Assembly (NCBI RefSeq): GCF_016862075.1
Contig: NZ_BOMG01000064.1
Span: 124,001-188,000 of the forward strand
DNA length: 64,000 nucleotides
Source of the DNA: Actinoplanes couchii
GTDB lineage: Bacteria; Actinomycetota; Actinomycetes; Mycobacteriales; Micromonosporaceae
Direction of reading: 5' to 3'
Below the pieces are notes generated by a model. It ran no database searches and was not told where the DNA came from. It was given only the letters and a program-made list of their open reading frames with translations. This document shows, piece after piece, positions 7,755 to 16,559 of the stretch (its first letter is position 1; each line of letters begins with the position of its first letter). The position numbers and the translations under genes are program-made.

Positions 7755-8873
7755 GTGCTGCACGATCCCCTTGATCTCGACTGGTCGGCTGTCGACCACG
7801 CCTACGGGCCGGCCACCGACATACCCGACCTGCTGCGGACGCTGCGCTCGCCGGAGGAGGAGCGCCGGACCGCCGCCGTGGCGCGGTTCCGGGACCTGGT
7901 GATGCACCAGGACTCGCTCTATCCGGCCGGCGTGGCCGCGGTCCCGTACCTGATCGAGCTACTGGCCGACCCCGGCGCCCCGGACCGCACCCTCGGCCAC
8001 GAGCTGCTCGCCGAGATCGTGCCCGACCCGCCGGAGACCCGCCCGCACCGGCTCGGGCCACGGCTCCACGAGATCGCCGACCGGCGCAGCGACCTGTACC
8101 TGTCCCAGCGGGAGGGCTGGATCCGGCACGGCTTCCCGCCACCCGATCCGATCGTCAAGGAGGCGCACGAGGCAGTCCGCGCCGGTGTGCCCACCTTCGT
8201 GCGCCTGCTGGACGATCCGGCCCGCGACGCCCGCGGTTTGAGCGCCCACCTGCTCAGCCACTTCCCCGCCGACGCGGCCCGGATCGTTCCGGCGATCGTC
8301 GCCCGCCTGGCCGTCGAGACCGACGGCGTGGTCGGCTCGTTCCTCTGCCTGACCGCCGGGACGATCGGCGACCCGGACGACACCGCACTGGTCACCGCGG
8401 TCACCCGGTGGCGCGACCGCCCGGGCCTGATCAGCAGCTGGACGGTCCTGATGGGCCTGGCCCGGCTCTCCGCACAACCCGACGACGACATGCTGCAACA
8501 GCTGTGCGACTGCCTGTTCCTCGGCCCCGACGAGGTCTACGGCTGGGCGTTCTACCGGGAGAACGTCGCCCTGGGCGCCGCGCTCGCTCTCGGTGCCCTG
8601 CCGGTCGTCGCCCTGCCCACGCTCGCTCCGATGCTGCTCACCCACTTGACGGCCGGAGGCGAGGATCCGAGCCGTTTCCTGTACGCCGCCCGGCTGCTGC
8701 TGAGCCTCGCGTTCCCGGACGGCCCGTTCCGGCCCGGCGACACCCCCACCCCTCTGCAGTACGCCGCGGCGCAGGTCTTCGTGGACAGCGGCGTGCTGGC
8801 GGACGTCTTCTTCGCCCGCCTCTTCGAGGAGTGCAACCTCGGCGCGCTGCCGGTCACCCCAGCCGGTCGATGA
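7755..8873 (+). CDS. HEAT-repeat protein of unknown function
   Basis: The 372-residue soluble protein is built of helical HEAT-like repeats: segments such as GVAAVPYLIELLADPGAPDRTLG, VPTFVRLLDDPARDARGLSAHLL and AARIVPAIVARL recur through the chain. Such proteins usually act as scaffolds or PBS-lyase-like modules. No catalytic motif is seen. It starts at GTG 7755 and is divergent from the DGPF/ECF42 operon. Its last 20 bases overlap the convergent isomerase-like gene. It is common in actinobacteria as an uncharacterised protein. Confidence 0.75.
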   Translation: MLHDPLDLDWSAVDHAYGPATDIPDLLRTLRSPEEERRTAAVARFRDLVMHQDSLYPAGVAAVPYLIELLADPGAPDRTLGHELLAEIVPDPPETRPHRLGPRLHEIADRRSDLYLSQREGWIRHGFPPPDPIVKEAHEAVRAGVPTFVRLLDDPARDARGLSAHLLSHFPADAARIVPAIVARLAVETDGVVGSFLCLTAGTIGDPDDTALVTAVTRWRDRPGLISSWTVLMGLARLSAQPDDDMLQQLCDCLFLGPDEVYGWAFYRENVALGAALALGALPVVALPTLAPMLLTHLTAGGEDPSRFLYAARLLLSLAFPDGPFRPGDTPTPLQYAAAQVFVDSGVLADVFFARLFEECNLGALPVTPAGR

Positions 8874-9477
8874 TGACGGCACGGCCGTCGCCGTCGAGTT
8901 GATCGAGGTAAGCGCGACGGCCCGCCATCGTCATCACCAGCGCCAGCGTGGAACCGGAGACCGGCACCCCGTCCCCGGCCCGGAACGGCCCGTCGGTGGC
9001 CGTCAGCCGCAACCCCGACGCGAGAGTCCGGCTGGCAACGGTGAAGTCGCGGCGCGCGTAGAACTCCGCGACCGCGGTGAGCGCCTCGACGTCCGGTTCC
9101 GTGCCGATACCCAGCGGAACCCGGATGTCCTGGCTGTGGACGAGCACTTCACCGAGGTAGGCGGCGGTGTCACCGGTCGGCGCGACGGTCGCTGCGACGA
9201 CGGCCTCGAACCGGGTGAGCGTCTCCGCCGGGGTCGATCCCAGGTGCGCACGCAGGCGGCGGTCGTTGTGCACGGCGGGCCGGAACCCGGCGAGCACGAT
9301 GCTGCGGATCCACGGCCACCGCCCGGTGGAGGCGGCAGCGGTCAGGTGGGCGACGACGTGCTCCACGTCCCACCCGGTGCAGAGGGTCGGCTCGTGCCAT
9401 CGCCCGGGCGCGAGACCGGCCAGGTCGTCGGCCAGCGAGCGGCGCGCGGCGTGGACGAGGCTCCAGACGTCGGTCAT
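8854..9477 (-). CDS. Mycothiol-dependent maleylpyruvate isomerase-like protein (DinB fold)
   Basis: The 207-residue protein has the TIGR03083-type N-terminus: TDVWSLVHAARRSLADDLAGL, then CTGWDVEHVVAHL with the first metal-ligand His, and a second half with HSQDIRVPLG holding the further ligands. These are four-helix DinB-fold enzymes that use mycothiol, the actinobacterial thiol. ATG 9477 was preferred to GTG 9486 because AAGGAAGG sits at 8-base spacing only for the ATG. It is divergent from an HxlR regulator across a 34-bp palindrome, which implies control by that regulator. The substrate is unknown. Confidence 0.8.
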   Translation of the reverse strand: MTDVWSLVHAARRSLADDLAGLAPGRWHEPTLCTGWDVEHVVAHLTAAASTGRWPWIRSIVLAGFRPAVHNDRRLRAHLGSTPAETLTRFEAVVAATVAPTGDTAAYLGEVLVHSQDIRVPLGIGTEPDVEALTAVAEFYARRDFTVASRTLASGLRLTATDGPFRAGDGVPVSGSTLALVMTMAGRRAYLDQLDGDGRAVIIDRLG

Positions 9478-9500
9478 CACAGGCACCTTCCTTCCGTAGC

Positions 9501-9534
9501 TACCAATTCAGTAGTGGACACTACTGTATTGGTA
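9501..9534. promoter_or_regulatory. 34-bp near-perfect palindrome, HxlR operator
   Basis: The left arm TACCAATTCAGTAGTG (9501-9516) and right arm CACTACTGTATTGGTA (9519-9534) are inverted copies with one mismatch, around two central bases. The site lies in the 70-base gap between the divergent isomerase-like gene and the HxlR regulator, next to both starts, and should repress both when bound. HxlR dimers recognise long AT-containing inverted repeats of this type. Confidence 0.7.
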
Positions 9535-9547
9535 GTAGGATGTGTCC

Positions 9548-10219
9548 ATGGTTGCCCGGCGGAGTTACGGCTCGTACAACGACGGCTGCGCGGCCGCGCA
9601 CGCACTGGACCTGATCGGTGACCGCTGGACGATGATCGTGGTGCGTGAGCTGCTGCTGGGGCCGAAACGTTTCGCCGACCTGCAGCGTGACGTGCTGGGC
9701 ATCGGGCCCGGCATCCTCACCCGGCGCCTCCACGAGCTGACCACCCACGGGGTCGCCGTGCGGCGCCGGCTGCCCGGCCCCGGCCGGGTGGAGGTCTACG
9801 AGCTCACCGCCTGGGGCCTCCGCCTGGAGACGATCAACTCGACCCTGTCGGCATGGGCCGTCCAGTCCCCCACCATGCCGTTCGAGGCCGACATGAGCCC
9901 GGACACCCTGGTCCTGGCGATGCGCACCCACGCCCGCCCACTGCCGGCCGGTCCCGGCCCGCTGACGGCGTCGCTGACGCTGACCGACTCCCGCCAGGAG
10001 ACCGTCGACCCCGTGCACTACCGAGCGATCATGACGTCCGACGCCACCACGATCGAGCGGGTTCCCGAGCCCGCCCGGGCAGACGCGACGATCACCGCCT
10101 CCACCCGGGACTGGAAGGCCTGCGTCATCGGCGGCACTCCCCTCTCCCAGCTACCCGGCATCACGATCACCGGAGACCGGGGCACCGCGGAACTCCTGAT
10201 CACCGCGACCGCACTGTGA
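9548..10219 (+). CDS. HxlR-family regulator with C-terminal extension
   Basis: The 223-residue protein starts MVARRSYGSYNDGCAAAHAL with the conserved N-terminal Cys of HxlR regulators, then the winged helix IGDRWTMIVVRELLLGPKRFADLQ and GILTRRLHEL. Residues 110-223 are an added domain with an SCP2-like look (DATITASTRDWKACVIGG, ending in a strand), a known HxlR architecture in actinobacteria. ATG 9548 has AGGA 7 bases upstream. HxlR proteins sense electrophiles or disulfide stress through Cys. Pairing with a mycothiol-dependent enzyme fits a thiol-stress or electrophile-detoxification role (inference). Confidence 0.85.
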   Translation: MVARRSYGSYNDGCAAAHALDLIGDRWTMIVVRELLLGPKRFADLQRDVLGIGPGILTRRLHELTTHGVAVRRRLPGPGRVEVYELTAWGLRLETINSTLSAWAVQSPTMPFEADMSPDTLVLAMRTHARPLPAGPGPLTASLTLTDSRQETVDPVHYRAIMTSDATTIERVPEPARADATITASTRDWKACVIGGTPLSQLPGITITGDRGTAELLITATAL

Positions 10220-10279
10220 CGGCCGCCGGCCGGTGTGTCGGGTGGTGCGATCAGCGGCGTCGTGGCCGAGCATGGAGGG

Positions 10280-10678
10280 GTGGCTCACCCGATCATGTTC
10301 GACGACGACGATCCGCTGCTGGTCCGCGTACGGGGGATCGCTCTGGCCTTTCCCGATGCCGCGGAGAAGATCTCGCACGGGCATCCGGCGTTCTACACGA
10401 CCAAGGTGTTCGCCTACTACGGCGGGTCGATCAAGGTCGGTGGGGAGTGGGTCCGCAAGGAGCGGGCTCTGCTGATCCTTCCCGACGACGCGGAGCGTGC
10501 AGCGCTGCTTCCGGAGGAGCGCTGCTTCGTCCCGGCCTATCTCGGGCCGTCCGGCTGGATCGGGCTGGAGCTCGGCGACGACACCGACTGGGGTGAGATC
10601 GGGGAACTCCTCGACACCAGTTACCGCCGCACCGCCGGACCGCGCCGGGTGGCCCGGCTGGACAAAGGCGCCGATTAG
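10280..10678 (+). CDS. MmcQ/YjbR-family protein
   Basis: The 132-residue protein, with motifs HPIMFDDDDPLLVRVRGIAL, then EKISHGHPAFYT and a C-terminal TSYRRTAGPRRVA, is the MmcQ/YjbR (CyaY-like alpha/beta) fold. I chose GTG 10280 because homologues usually begin with AHP-x-MFDD; an earlier GTG at 10235 and the ATG at 10295 are alternatives. Family members are called DNA-binding, but the function is unproven. It is convergent with the dehydratase gene, with only 8 bases between stops. Confidence 0.8.
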   Translation: MAHPIMFDDDDPLLVRVRGIALAFPDAAEKISHGHPAFYTTKVFAYYGGSIKVGGEWVRKERALLILPDDAERAALLPEERCFVPAYLGPSGWIGLELGDDTDWGEIGELLDTSYRRTAGPRRVARLDKGAD

Positions 10679-10686
10679 GTACGACG

Positions 10687-12405
10687 TCAGTGCGACTCGC
10701 GGGAGACCTGGTCACCGCTGGAACCCAGCAGAAATCCCTGGTCAGCGCCGGTGCTCGCCGGGCCGACGGTGTCCACGTAGAGGCGTTCCCAACCTCGGGC
10801 CGGAGCGGCGAACGCCTTCACCGTCGTGGCATCGGGCTCCCGGGCTTCGAGTTCACCGGGCGGCAGGTCGACGTCCAGGCGCCGGTTCGGCACGTCCAGA
10901 ATGATCATGTCGCCGGTACGGACCTTGGCCAGCGGCCCACCGGCGGCCGCTTCGGGGGTGACGTGCAGGACCACGGTGCCGTAGGCGGTTCCGGACATCC
11001 GGCCGTCACAGATCCGGACCATGTCGCGTACACCCAGGGCAAGAAGTTTCGCCGGCAGCGGCATGTTGGCGACCTCGGGCATGCCCGGATAACCCTTCGG
11101 GCCGCAACCTCGCAGAATCAGCACCGAGTCCGCGGTCACCTCCAGCCCGGGATCGTCCAGGCGGGCGTTCAGGTCCTCGACCGAGTCGAACACCACGGCC
11201 GGGCCCCGATGCCGCAGCAGCGCGGGCGAGGCGGCTGCCGGTTTGACGACCGCGCCGCCGGGAGCGAGGTTGCCGTACAGCACGGCGATTCCCGCGTGCT
11301 GCTGCAACGGCTGCTCCCGGGTGCGGATGACCTCCCGGTCATAGACACGGGCATCGTCAAGATAATGGACCAGCGGACGGCCGGTGACGGTCAGCGCGGC
11401 CGGGTCGAGCAGGTCCCGGATCTCGGCCAGGACCGCGTGCAGGCCACCGGCCCGGTACAGGTCGTCCATCAGGAAACGCCCGGCGGGCAGAAGATCGACG
11501 ATCAACGGCACTTCGGCGCCCGTACGATCGAAATCGTCCTGGGAAAGGGTGATGCCGAGCCGTCCGGCGATGGCGAGCAGGTGCACGACCGCGTTGGTGG
11601 AACCGCCCAGGGCGGCGAGCGCGACGATCGCGTTGAGGAACGAGCCCCGGCTCAGGACGGTGCTGGGCCGCCGCCCGCTGTCGGCCAGCTCGACCGCGAG
11701 GACACCGGTGGCGTGCGCGGCCTCCAGCAGGCGCGCGTCCGGTGCGGGGGTGCCGGCGACACCGGGCAGGGTCATCCCGAGGACCTCGGCGAGCAGGCCC
11801 ATCGTGGACGCGGTGCCCATCGTGTTGCAGTGGCCCTTGCTGCGGATCATCGACGACTCGGAACGGGAGAACTCGGCGGCCGACAGTGTCCCGGCCCGGA
11901 CCTCCTCGGACAGTTTCCACACGTCGGTGCCGCAGCCGAGCGGCACACCGCGGAAGGTGCCGGTCAGCATCGGCCCGCCCGGCACCACCACGGCCGGCAG
12001 ATCCACCGAGGCGGCGCCCATCAGCAGCGCGGGAATCGTCTTGTCGCAGCCGCCGAGCAGCACGACCGCGTCGATCGGGTTGGCCCGCAGCATCTCCTCG
12101 ATCGCCATCGCGGCCATGTTGCGCCACAGCATCGCGGTGGGCCGGACCTGGGTCTCGCCGATCGAGACGACCGGCAGGTTCAGCGGGATGCCGCCGGCCC
12201 GGTGGATGCCGTCGGCGACACTGCGGGCGACCTCGTCGAGGTGCGCGTTGCAGGGGGTGAGGGCGGAAGCGGTGTTCGCGATGGCGATGTGCGGGCGGCC
12301 GTCGAAGGCGTCGGCGGGCAGGCCACGGCGCATCCAGGCGCGATGGATGTAGCTGTTGCGGTCGTCTCCGCCATACCACTGAGCGCTGCGCCGGGGAGCT
12401 GTCAC
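10687..12405 (-). CDS. IlvD/Edd-family sugar-acid dehydratase
   Basis: The 572-residue protein matches the sugar-acid dehydratase branch of IlvD/Edd: SAQWYGGDDRNSYIHRAWM near the start, TPCNAH (about 51), GGCDKTIPA (about 119) and KGHCNTMGTASTM (about 192) supply the cluster-ligand Cys positions, and CDGRMSGTAYGTVVLHV near 470 is the C-terminal signature. It should dehydrate an aldonate such as arabonate, xylonate or galactonate to a 2-keto-3-deoxy acid. GTG 12405 keeps the conserved N-terminus; the open frame upstream is only antisense of the IclR gene. It is divergent from the IclR/lactonase pair, which supplies the preceding step. The preference for catabolic substrate over branched-chain biosynthesis rests on context and the N-terminal motif. 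Confidence 0.85.
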   Translation of the reverse strand: MTAPRRSAQWYGGDDRNSYIHRAWMRRGLPADAFDGRPHIAIANTASALTPCNAHLDEVARSVADGIHRAGGIPLNLPVVSIGETQVRPTAMLWRNMAAMAIEEMLRANPIDAVVLLGGCDKTIPALLMGAASVDLPAVVVPGGPMLTGTFRGVPLGCGTDVWKLSEEVRAGTLSAAEFSRSESSMIRSKGHCNTMGTASTMGLLAEVLGMTLPGVAGTPAPDARLLEAAHATGVLAVELADSGRRPSTVLSRGSFLNAIVALAALGGSTNAVVHLLAIAGRLGITLSQDDFDRTGAEVPLIVDLLPAGRFLMDDLYRAGGLHAVLAEIRDLLDPAALTVTGRPLVHYLDDARVYDREVIRTREQPLQQHAGIAVLYGNLAPGGAVVKPAAASPALLRHRGPAVVFDSVEDLNARLDDPGLEVTADSVLILRGCGPKGYPGMPEVANMPLPAKLLALGVRDMVRICDGRMSGTAYGTVVLHVTPEAAAGGPLAKVRTGDMIILDVPNRRLDVDLPPGELEAREPDATTVKAFAAPARGWERLYVDTVGPASTGADQGFLLGSSGDQVSRESH

Positions 12406-12422
12406 ATCGACGAACGTAGCAG

Positions 12423-12438
12423 TTTCACCATAGTGGAA
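12423..12438. promoter_or_regulatory. IclR-type operator candidate
   Basis: TTTCAC (12423-12428), spacer CATA, GTGGAA (12433-12438) form an inverted repeat with one mismatch, the size and TTCC/GGAA flavour of IclR-family sites. It sits in the 45-base gap between the divergent dehydratase and the IclR effector-domain gene. Confidence 0.5.
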
Positions 12439-12450
12439 TGAAGATCTAAG

Positions 12451-12948
12451 ATGCGGAATGCCCTCTGCGACAGGTACGGCGAGACCGTCCACTACGCGGT
12501 CCTCGACGGCCGGTCGATCGTCTACCGCGCCAAGCTCGACCCGCGGGTCGGCGCGGTCCGGCTCACCTCGGTGGTCGGCGGCCGCAACCCGGCACACTGC
12601 ACCGCGGTCGGCAAACTGCTGCTCGCCGCGGCGCTGCCGACCGAGCAGGCGGTCCGGGACTGGGTCGGCGACCAGCCCCTGGCCACGCCGACCGACCGGT
12701 CCATCGCCACCGTCGAGCAGCTGCACGCCGAGCTCGAACGGGTCCGCGTGACCGGTTACGGCGCCGAGGACGGCGAGACCGAACCGGGCGTCAACTGCCT
12801 GGCCGTCCCCGCCTATCTCACCTCCCCCACCGTCGCCAGCGGGGCGATCAGCATCAGCAGCCTGTCCTACCGCACACCCGCCCAGAAACTCGTCGACGAA
12901 CTGCCGGTCATCCGCGCGATCGTCGCCGGCACCCCGGAGAACAGATGA
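12451..12948 (+). CDS. IclR effector-binding domain without its DNA-binding domain
   Basis: The 165-residue product covers only the C-terminal effector domain of an IclR regulator: GETVHYAVLDGRSIVYRAKL, RNPAHCTAVGKLLLAA, then GYGAEDGETEPGVNCLAVPAY and the terminal ISSLSYR. Full proteins are about 250 residues with an N-terminal winged helix of about 60-80 residues. Here the frame is closed by a TGA at 12439-12441 and the upstream DNA is the dehydratase promoter and gene, so the DNA-binding half is absent, not merely unannotated. The gene overlaps the lactonase start by ATGA. It may be a decaying regulator or a ligand sensor that needs a partner. Confidence 0.75.
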   Translation: MRNALCDRYGETVHYAVLDGRSIVYRAKLDPRVGAVRLTSVVGGRNPAHCTAVGKLLLAAALPTEQAVRDWVGDQPLATPTDRSIATVEQLHAELERVRVTGYGAEDGETEPGVNCLAVPAYLTSPTVASGAISISSLSYRTPAQKLVDELPVIRAIVAGTPENR

Positions 12949-13817
12949 CACACCGTTTCACCGCACAGCCCGCCACCGAAGACGTCTACTTCCTCGGCGA
13001 GGGGCCGGTCTGGGATCCGCTGCGGCAGCGCCTGCTGTGGGTCGACATCGTGCCGGGTGTCGTCCACGAAGGGCGCCTCGACGGCGGCGCCGTCACACCG
13101 ACCGGGTCACTGTCCTTCGACACCACGGTCGGCGCGGTCGCCGTCGCCGAGAGCGGGGACCTGCTCGTCGCCGAGCGCCACACCCTGACCCGCGTCGACG
13201 CGACCACCCGGGCACGTACGCCACTGATCCGGCTCCTGGACGAGCAAAGGCAGAGCCGGCTCAACGACGGGGCCGTCGACCCGGCCGGGCGGTTCCTGGT
13301 CGGCAGCCTCGCCCAGGACGACCGCAAAGGGCAGGAGATCCTGTTCCGGCCGGACGGCACGGTCATCGACGACGACCTGCACCTGTCCAACGGGCTCGCG
13401 TGGAGCCCGGACGGCACCCGCCTCTACAGCATCGACACGATCCCCGGCACGGTCTGGGTCCGCGACTACGACCCGGCGACCGGCGGCACCGGGCCGCGGA
13501 GCAGCGCGTTCACCCTCAGCAACCCGGACGGCATGTGCACCGACGCCGACGGCAACCTGTGGATCGCGCTCTGGGGATCGGGGCGGGTCGAATGTCGTAC
13601 CCCAAGCGGTGATCTCCTGGCCGTCGTCGAGGTCGACGCGCCGCACACCTCCAGCGTCGCCTTCGCCGGCCCCGCCCTGGACACGCTGGTCGTCACCACC
13701 GCCCGGCAGGACCTCTCCCCCGCCAACCTGGCCGAGCATCCGCACTCGGGCCGGCTGTTCACCGCCCGCGTCCGCACCACCGGCACCGCCACGCCCTATT
13801 GGAACCCCCACCCCTGA
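12945..13817 (+). CDS. SMP-30/gluconolactonase-family sugar lactonase
   Basis: A 290-residue six-bladed beta-propeller hydrolase. Metal ligands are readable: Glu in FLGEGPVWDP (about 19), Asn in LNDGAVDPAGR (about 104), Asn in LSNGLAWSPDG (about 150) and Asp in NPDGM (about 200). It should open a sugar 1,5- or 1,4-lactone to the aldonate. It overlaps the IclR gene by ATGA and is divergent from a sugar-acid dehydratase, so the locus encodes consecutive steps of an oxidative pentose or hexose route. The dehydrogenase and the later aldolase steps are not in the window. Confidence 0.88.
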   Translation: MTHRFTAQPATEDVYFLGEGPVWDPLRQRLLWVDIVPGVVHEGRLDGGAVTPTGSLSFDTTVGAVAVAESGDLLVAERHTLTRVDATTRARTPLIRLLDEQRQSRLNDGAVDPAGRFLVGSLAQDDRKGQEILFRPDGTVIDDDLHLSNGLAWSPDGTRLYSIDTIPGTVWVRDYDPATGGTGPRSSAFTLSNPDGMCTDADGNLWIALWGSGRVECRTPSGDLLAVVEVDAPHTSSVAFAGPALDTLVVTTARQDLSPANLAEHPHSGRLFTARVRTTGTATPYWNPHP

Positions 13818-13827
13818 CAAACGGCAA

Positions 13828-13863
13828 ACGGCGCCCTTCTCGTACGTACGAGAAGGGCGCCGT
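13828..13863. terminator. Perfect 36-base palindrome, bidirectional terminator
   Basis: Bases 13828-13863 read the same on both strands: 18-base arms starting ACGGCGCCCTTCTCGTAC and no spacer. It lies between the convergent ends of the lactonase and penicillin-binding protein genes, so it can stop transcription from both sides. Confidence 0.8.
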
Positions 13864-13877
13864 CGTTCGACCGGAAC

Positions 13878-16559
13878 CTAGCGGCCGGGCCGTCCTCCGC
13901 CTCCGGGACCGCCGGTGTTACCGCCCGGGCCACCGGTGTTACCACCCGGGCCCTGCCCCTGACACTCCGGGGCGGTCTGGTCGATATTGCAGTACTCGCT
14001 GTTGTCCCCGGTCGGCGGCGGTACCACCTCGACCGGCTTGACGCCGTTGCCCTTGTCGTCCTGACCCGTCTTCACGCCGGGCGGGAAGGACTCGTTCTCC
14101 CACTCCATCGCCCTGGCCGAGGTGTCCAGGAACTCCTTCCAGATGTCCATCGGAGTTCCGGACCCGGTCATGTTGGCCCCGCCGTTCGGCTCCTTGAGCG
14201 GGATCCGGTCCTGCGCGCCACCGACCCAGACGGTCGCCGCGAGCTGCGGGATGCCACCGACGAACCAGGTGTCACCGCTCAGTCGCTGGTTGCCGACCTT
14301 GATCTCCCAGGTGCCACTCTTGCCGATCGCCGGGCGCCCACCGGCCAGCGGCTTCTTCTTCGCGATCTCCTTGAGCACGTCGGCCAGACCGGCCATCTGG
14401 TCCGGGTCGAAGACCCGCTTGCCGCTCTTGGAGGCCTTGTAGATGACCTTGTTGGCGCCGGTCTTGCCGTCCCGCTGACTGATCTGCTTGATGAAGTGCG
14501 GGGTGAACCGGACACCCTGGTTCACGATGGTGGCCACACCCGAGGCGTGCTCCAGCGGAACCACACGGTACTGACCGAAGGCGACCTCGTTGTCGAAGTT
14601 GTTCTTCAGCTTGCTCGCGTTGGCGGTCTTCAGGTCGATCTTCTCGAAGTCGTCGTTCCACATGGTCTCGACACCGGCCAGGCGCGCCGCGTCGATCACC
14701 TTGTCCGGGCCGACGGTGTCGGCGATCCAGTAGAACGGGAAGTTGTACGACTTGATCGTGCTGAACCGCAGGTCGCAGTACTCGATCTTGCCACCGCAGA
14801 GGTTGGAGTCCGCCGCGCCCGCGTTGCTGATCTTGCCGCCGCCCTTGCGCTCCTTCGTGCCGTCCCAGATCGTGTCGAACGACATGTCCGCCTTCAGACC
14901 GGCCGCCAGCGTGTAGATCTTGAACGTCGAGCCGGGCGACTGACCCGCCCGCGGCAGCACACCCTCACCGTTGCCGGACATGTAACCGGCGTAGTCGGTG
15001 CCGGTCGGGTCGTCCCCGCCGTACATCCCGAGGACCTCACCGGACTTCGGGTCGATGCCGATCACCGCGGACTGCATCTTCTTCGACTGCTTGTACAACG
15101 GCGACGTCTTGCTCAGCCGGGAACCGGCCTTCTCCGCCGCCGCCTGGATCTTCGGGTTGATCGTGGTGGTGACCGTGTACCCGCCCTTGTCCAGCATCTC
15201 CTCGGTGATGCCGAGCTGGTGCAGCTCGTACGTCACGTGCCGCATGACCACGCCGACCGGCTTGCCCGCGGTGTTGTTGGTGCTGGTCTTCTTGTTCGGC
15301 AGGACGGTCGGGAACTTACGGGCGTCGTACTGCGCCTGCGTGATCGACTTCATCTCGAGCAGCTTGCCCATGGTGTATTCCCAGCGTTCCAGGGCACCCT
15401 TCGGGTTGTTCGCCGGGTCGAAGCCGGGGTGCGTCTTCGACGCGTAGGGCTGCTTGATGATCGAGGCGAGCACCGCGGCCTGCTCGATGGTGATCGGCTT
15501 CTTCGCGTCCTTGACCACCGAGGTGCCGAAGTAGCCGTTCGCGGCGGCTTCCACGCCGTACTTGCCGCGGCCGAGGTCGATGTAGTTCAGGTACATGCCG
15601 AGGATCTCCGGCTTTTTGTACTCCGACTCCAGCTTGCGGGCGATGACCGCCTCACGCAGCTTGCGGCTGTAGCTGATGTCCTTCTCATCGGCGATGTGCC
15701 GGGCGTACTGCTGGGTGATCGTCGAAGCGCCCTGCAGGTCACCGTTGGTGAAGTTGTTCCACGCGGCACGCATGATGCCCTGGAAGTCGATGCCCTCGTG
15801 ATCCCAGAACTTGTTGTCCTCGGCGGCCACGACGGCGTCCTGCATCACCTTGCTGATCTGGTCCGGCGGCACGTTGATACGTGGTGAGCCGGTCTGCTCC
15901 AGCAGCTTGTTGTTCGACGTGAGGATCTTGTTCATCTGCGCTTCCGGGGCGGCCTCGGGAAGCTTCACGTCGTCGAAGAAGTACGTGCCACCGACGATGC
16001 CCACACCGAGCATGATGACCAGCACCGCGGCGGAAGCCGTCAGGATGTTGGCGCGCCGGTTCTTCTTGTCGGCCTTCTTCTTGGGCTTACGGCCACCGGA
16101 ACCGCCGGAACCCGAACCTCCGCCGCCGTTGCCGCCACGCGGCGGGCCGCCACCCGGGGGGCCACCGCCACCGGGCGGGACCGAGGCACGGCCGCCCACC
16201 TGGGCCGCACCGACCGAGGCGCGGCCCGGGGTCGCCGGGCTCACCGACGCGCGGCCGGGGGTCGCTCCACCCGGGACTGCGCCGCCGACCTGGGCCCGGC
16301 CCGGGGTGGCGCCTGGGGTGGCACCCCCCACCCTCGCCCGGCCCGGGGTGGCGCCGCCGACCTGGGCGCGACCCGGTGTCGGGCCGCTCACCTGGGCACG
16401 GCCGGCACCACCGACCGACGCGGCACCGGACGGGCGCCCGTAGGCACCCGGACCGGATCGGCCGTCGTCAGCCGGCTGGCCACCGGGAGTGGAAGCAGCG
16501 GACGGCCCGGGCACCTCGGCCCGGGCTCGTGCGTTCTGCGGTTCCCCGTACGCGTTCAT
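13878..16559 (-). CDS. Class A penicillin-binding protein (glycosyltransferase/transpeptidase)
   Basis: An 893-residue bifunctional peptidoglycan synthase. Residues 1-155 form a cytosolic low-complexity tail with repeated TPGRAQVGGA units, then a basic patch (KPKKKADKKNRR), a membrane anchor at 171-194, the GT51 glycosyltransferase (catalytic EDNKFWDHEG at 247-256, GASTITQQ at 277-284), and the transpeptidase with STFK (544-547, nucleophile Ser), SYN (604-606) and KSG (747-749). The KSG is a mild variation on the usual KTG. The C-terminus is a Gly/Pro-rich repeat tail. It is divergent from a membrane-anchored polysaccharide deacetylase, forming a cell-wall pair. The 427-base leader region is described separately. 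Confidence 0.95.
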   Translation of the reverse strand: MNAYGEPQNARARAEVPGPSAASTPGGQPADDGRSGPGAYGRPSGAASVGGAGRAQVSGPTPGRAQVGGATPGRARVGGATPGATPGRAQVGGAVPGGATPGRASVSPATPGRASVGAAQVGGRASVPPGGGGPPGGGPPRGGNGGGGSGSGGSGGRKPKKKADKKNRRANILTASAAVLVIMLGVGIVGGTYFFDDVKLPEAAPEAQMNKILTSNNKLLEQTGSPRINVPPDQISKVMQDAVVAAEDNKFWDHEGIDFQGIMRAAWNNFTNGDLQGASTITQQYARHIADEKDISYSRKLREAVIARKLESEYKKPEILGMYLNYIDLGRGKYGVEAAANGYFGTSVVKDAKKPITIEQAAVLASIIKQPYASKTHPGFDPANNPKGALERWEYTMGKLLEMKSITQAQYDARKFPTVLPNKKTSTNNTAGKPVGVVMRHVTYELHQLGITEEMLDKGGYTVTTTINPKIQAAAEKAGSRLSKTSPLYKQSKKMQSAVIGIDPKSGEVLGMYGGDDPTGTDYAGYMSGNGEGVLPRAGQSPGSTFKIYTLAAGLKADMSFDTIWDGTKERKGGGKISNAGAADSNLCGGKIEYCDLRFSTIKSYNFPFYWIADTVGPDKVIDAARLAGVETMWNDDFEKIDLKTANASKLKNNFDNEVAFGQYRVVPLEHASGVATIVNQGVRFTPHFIKQISQRDGKTGANKVIYKASKSGKRVFDPDQMAGLADVLKEIAKKKPLAGGRPAIGKSGTWEIKVGNQRLSGDTWFVGGIPQLAATVWVGGAQDRIPLKEPNGGANMTGSGTPMDIWKEFLDTSARAMEWENESFPPGVKTGQDDKGNGVKPVEVVPPPTGDNSEYCNIDQTAPECQGQGPGGNTGGPGGNTGGPGGGGRPGR

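Noticed and set aside
10690..12441. A 583-codon plus-strand frame opposite the dehydratase
   Set aside because: Gly/Arg/Gln-rich shadow; the dehydratase on the other strand has all family motifs.
12406..12951. N-terminal extension of the dehydratase frame
   Set aside because: It is open only because it is antisense of the IclR effector domain; family homology starts at 12405.
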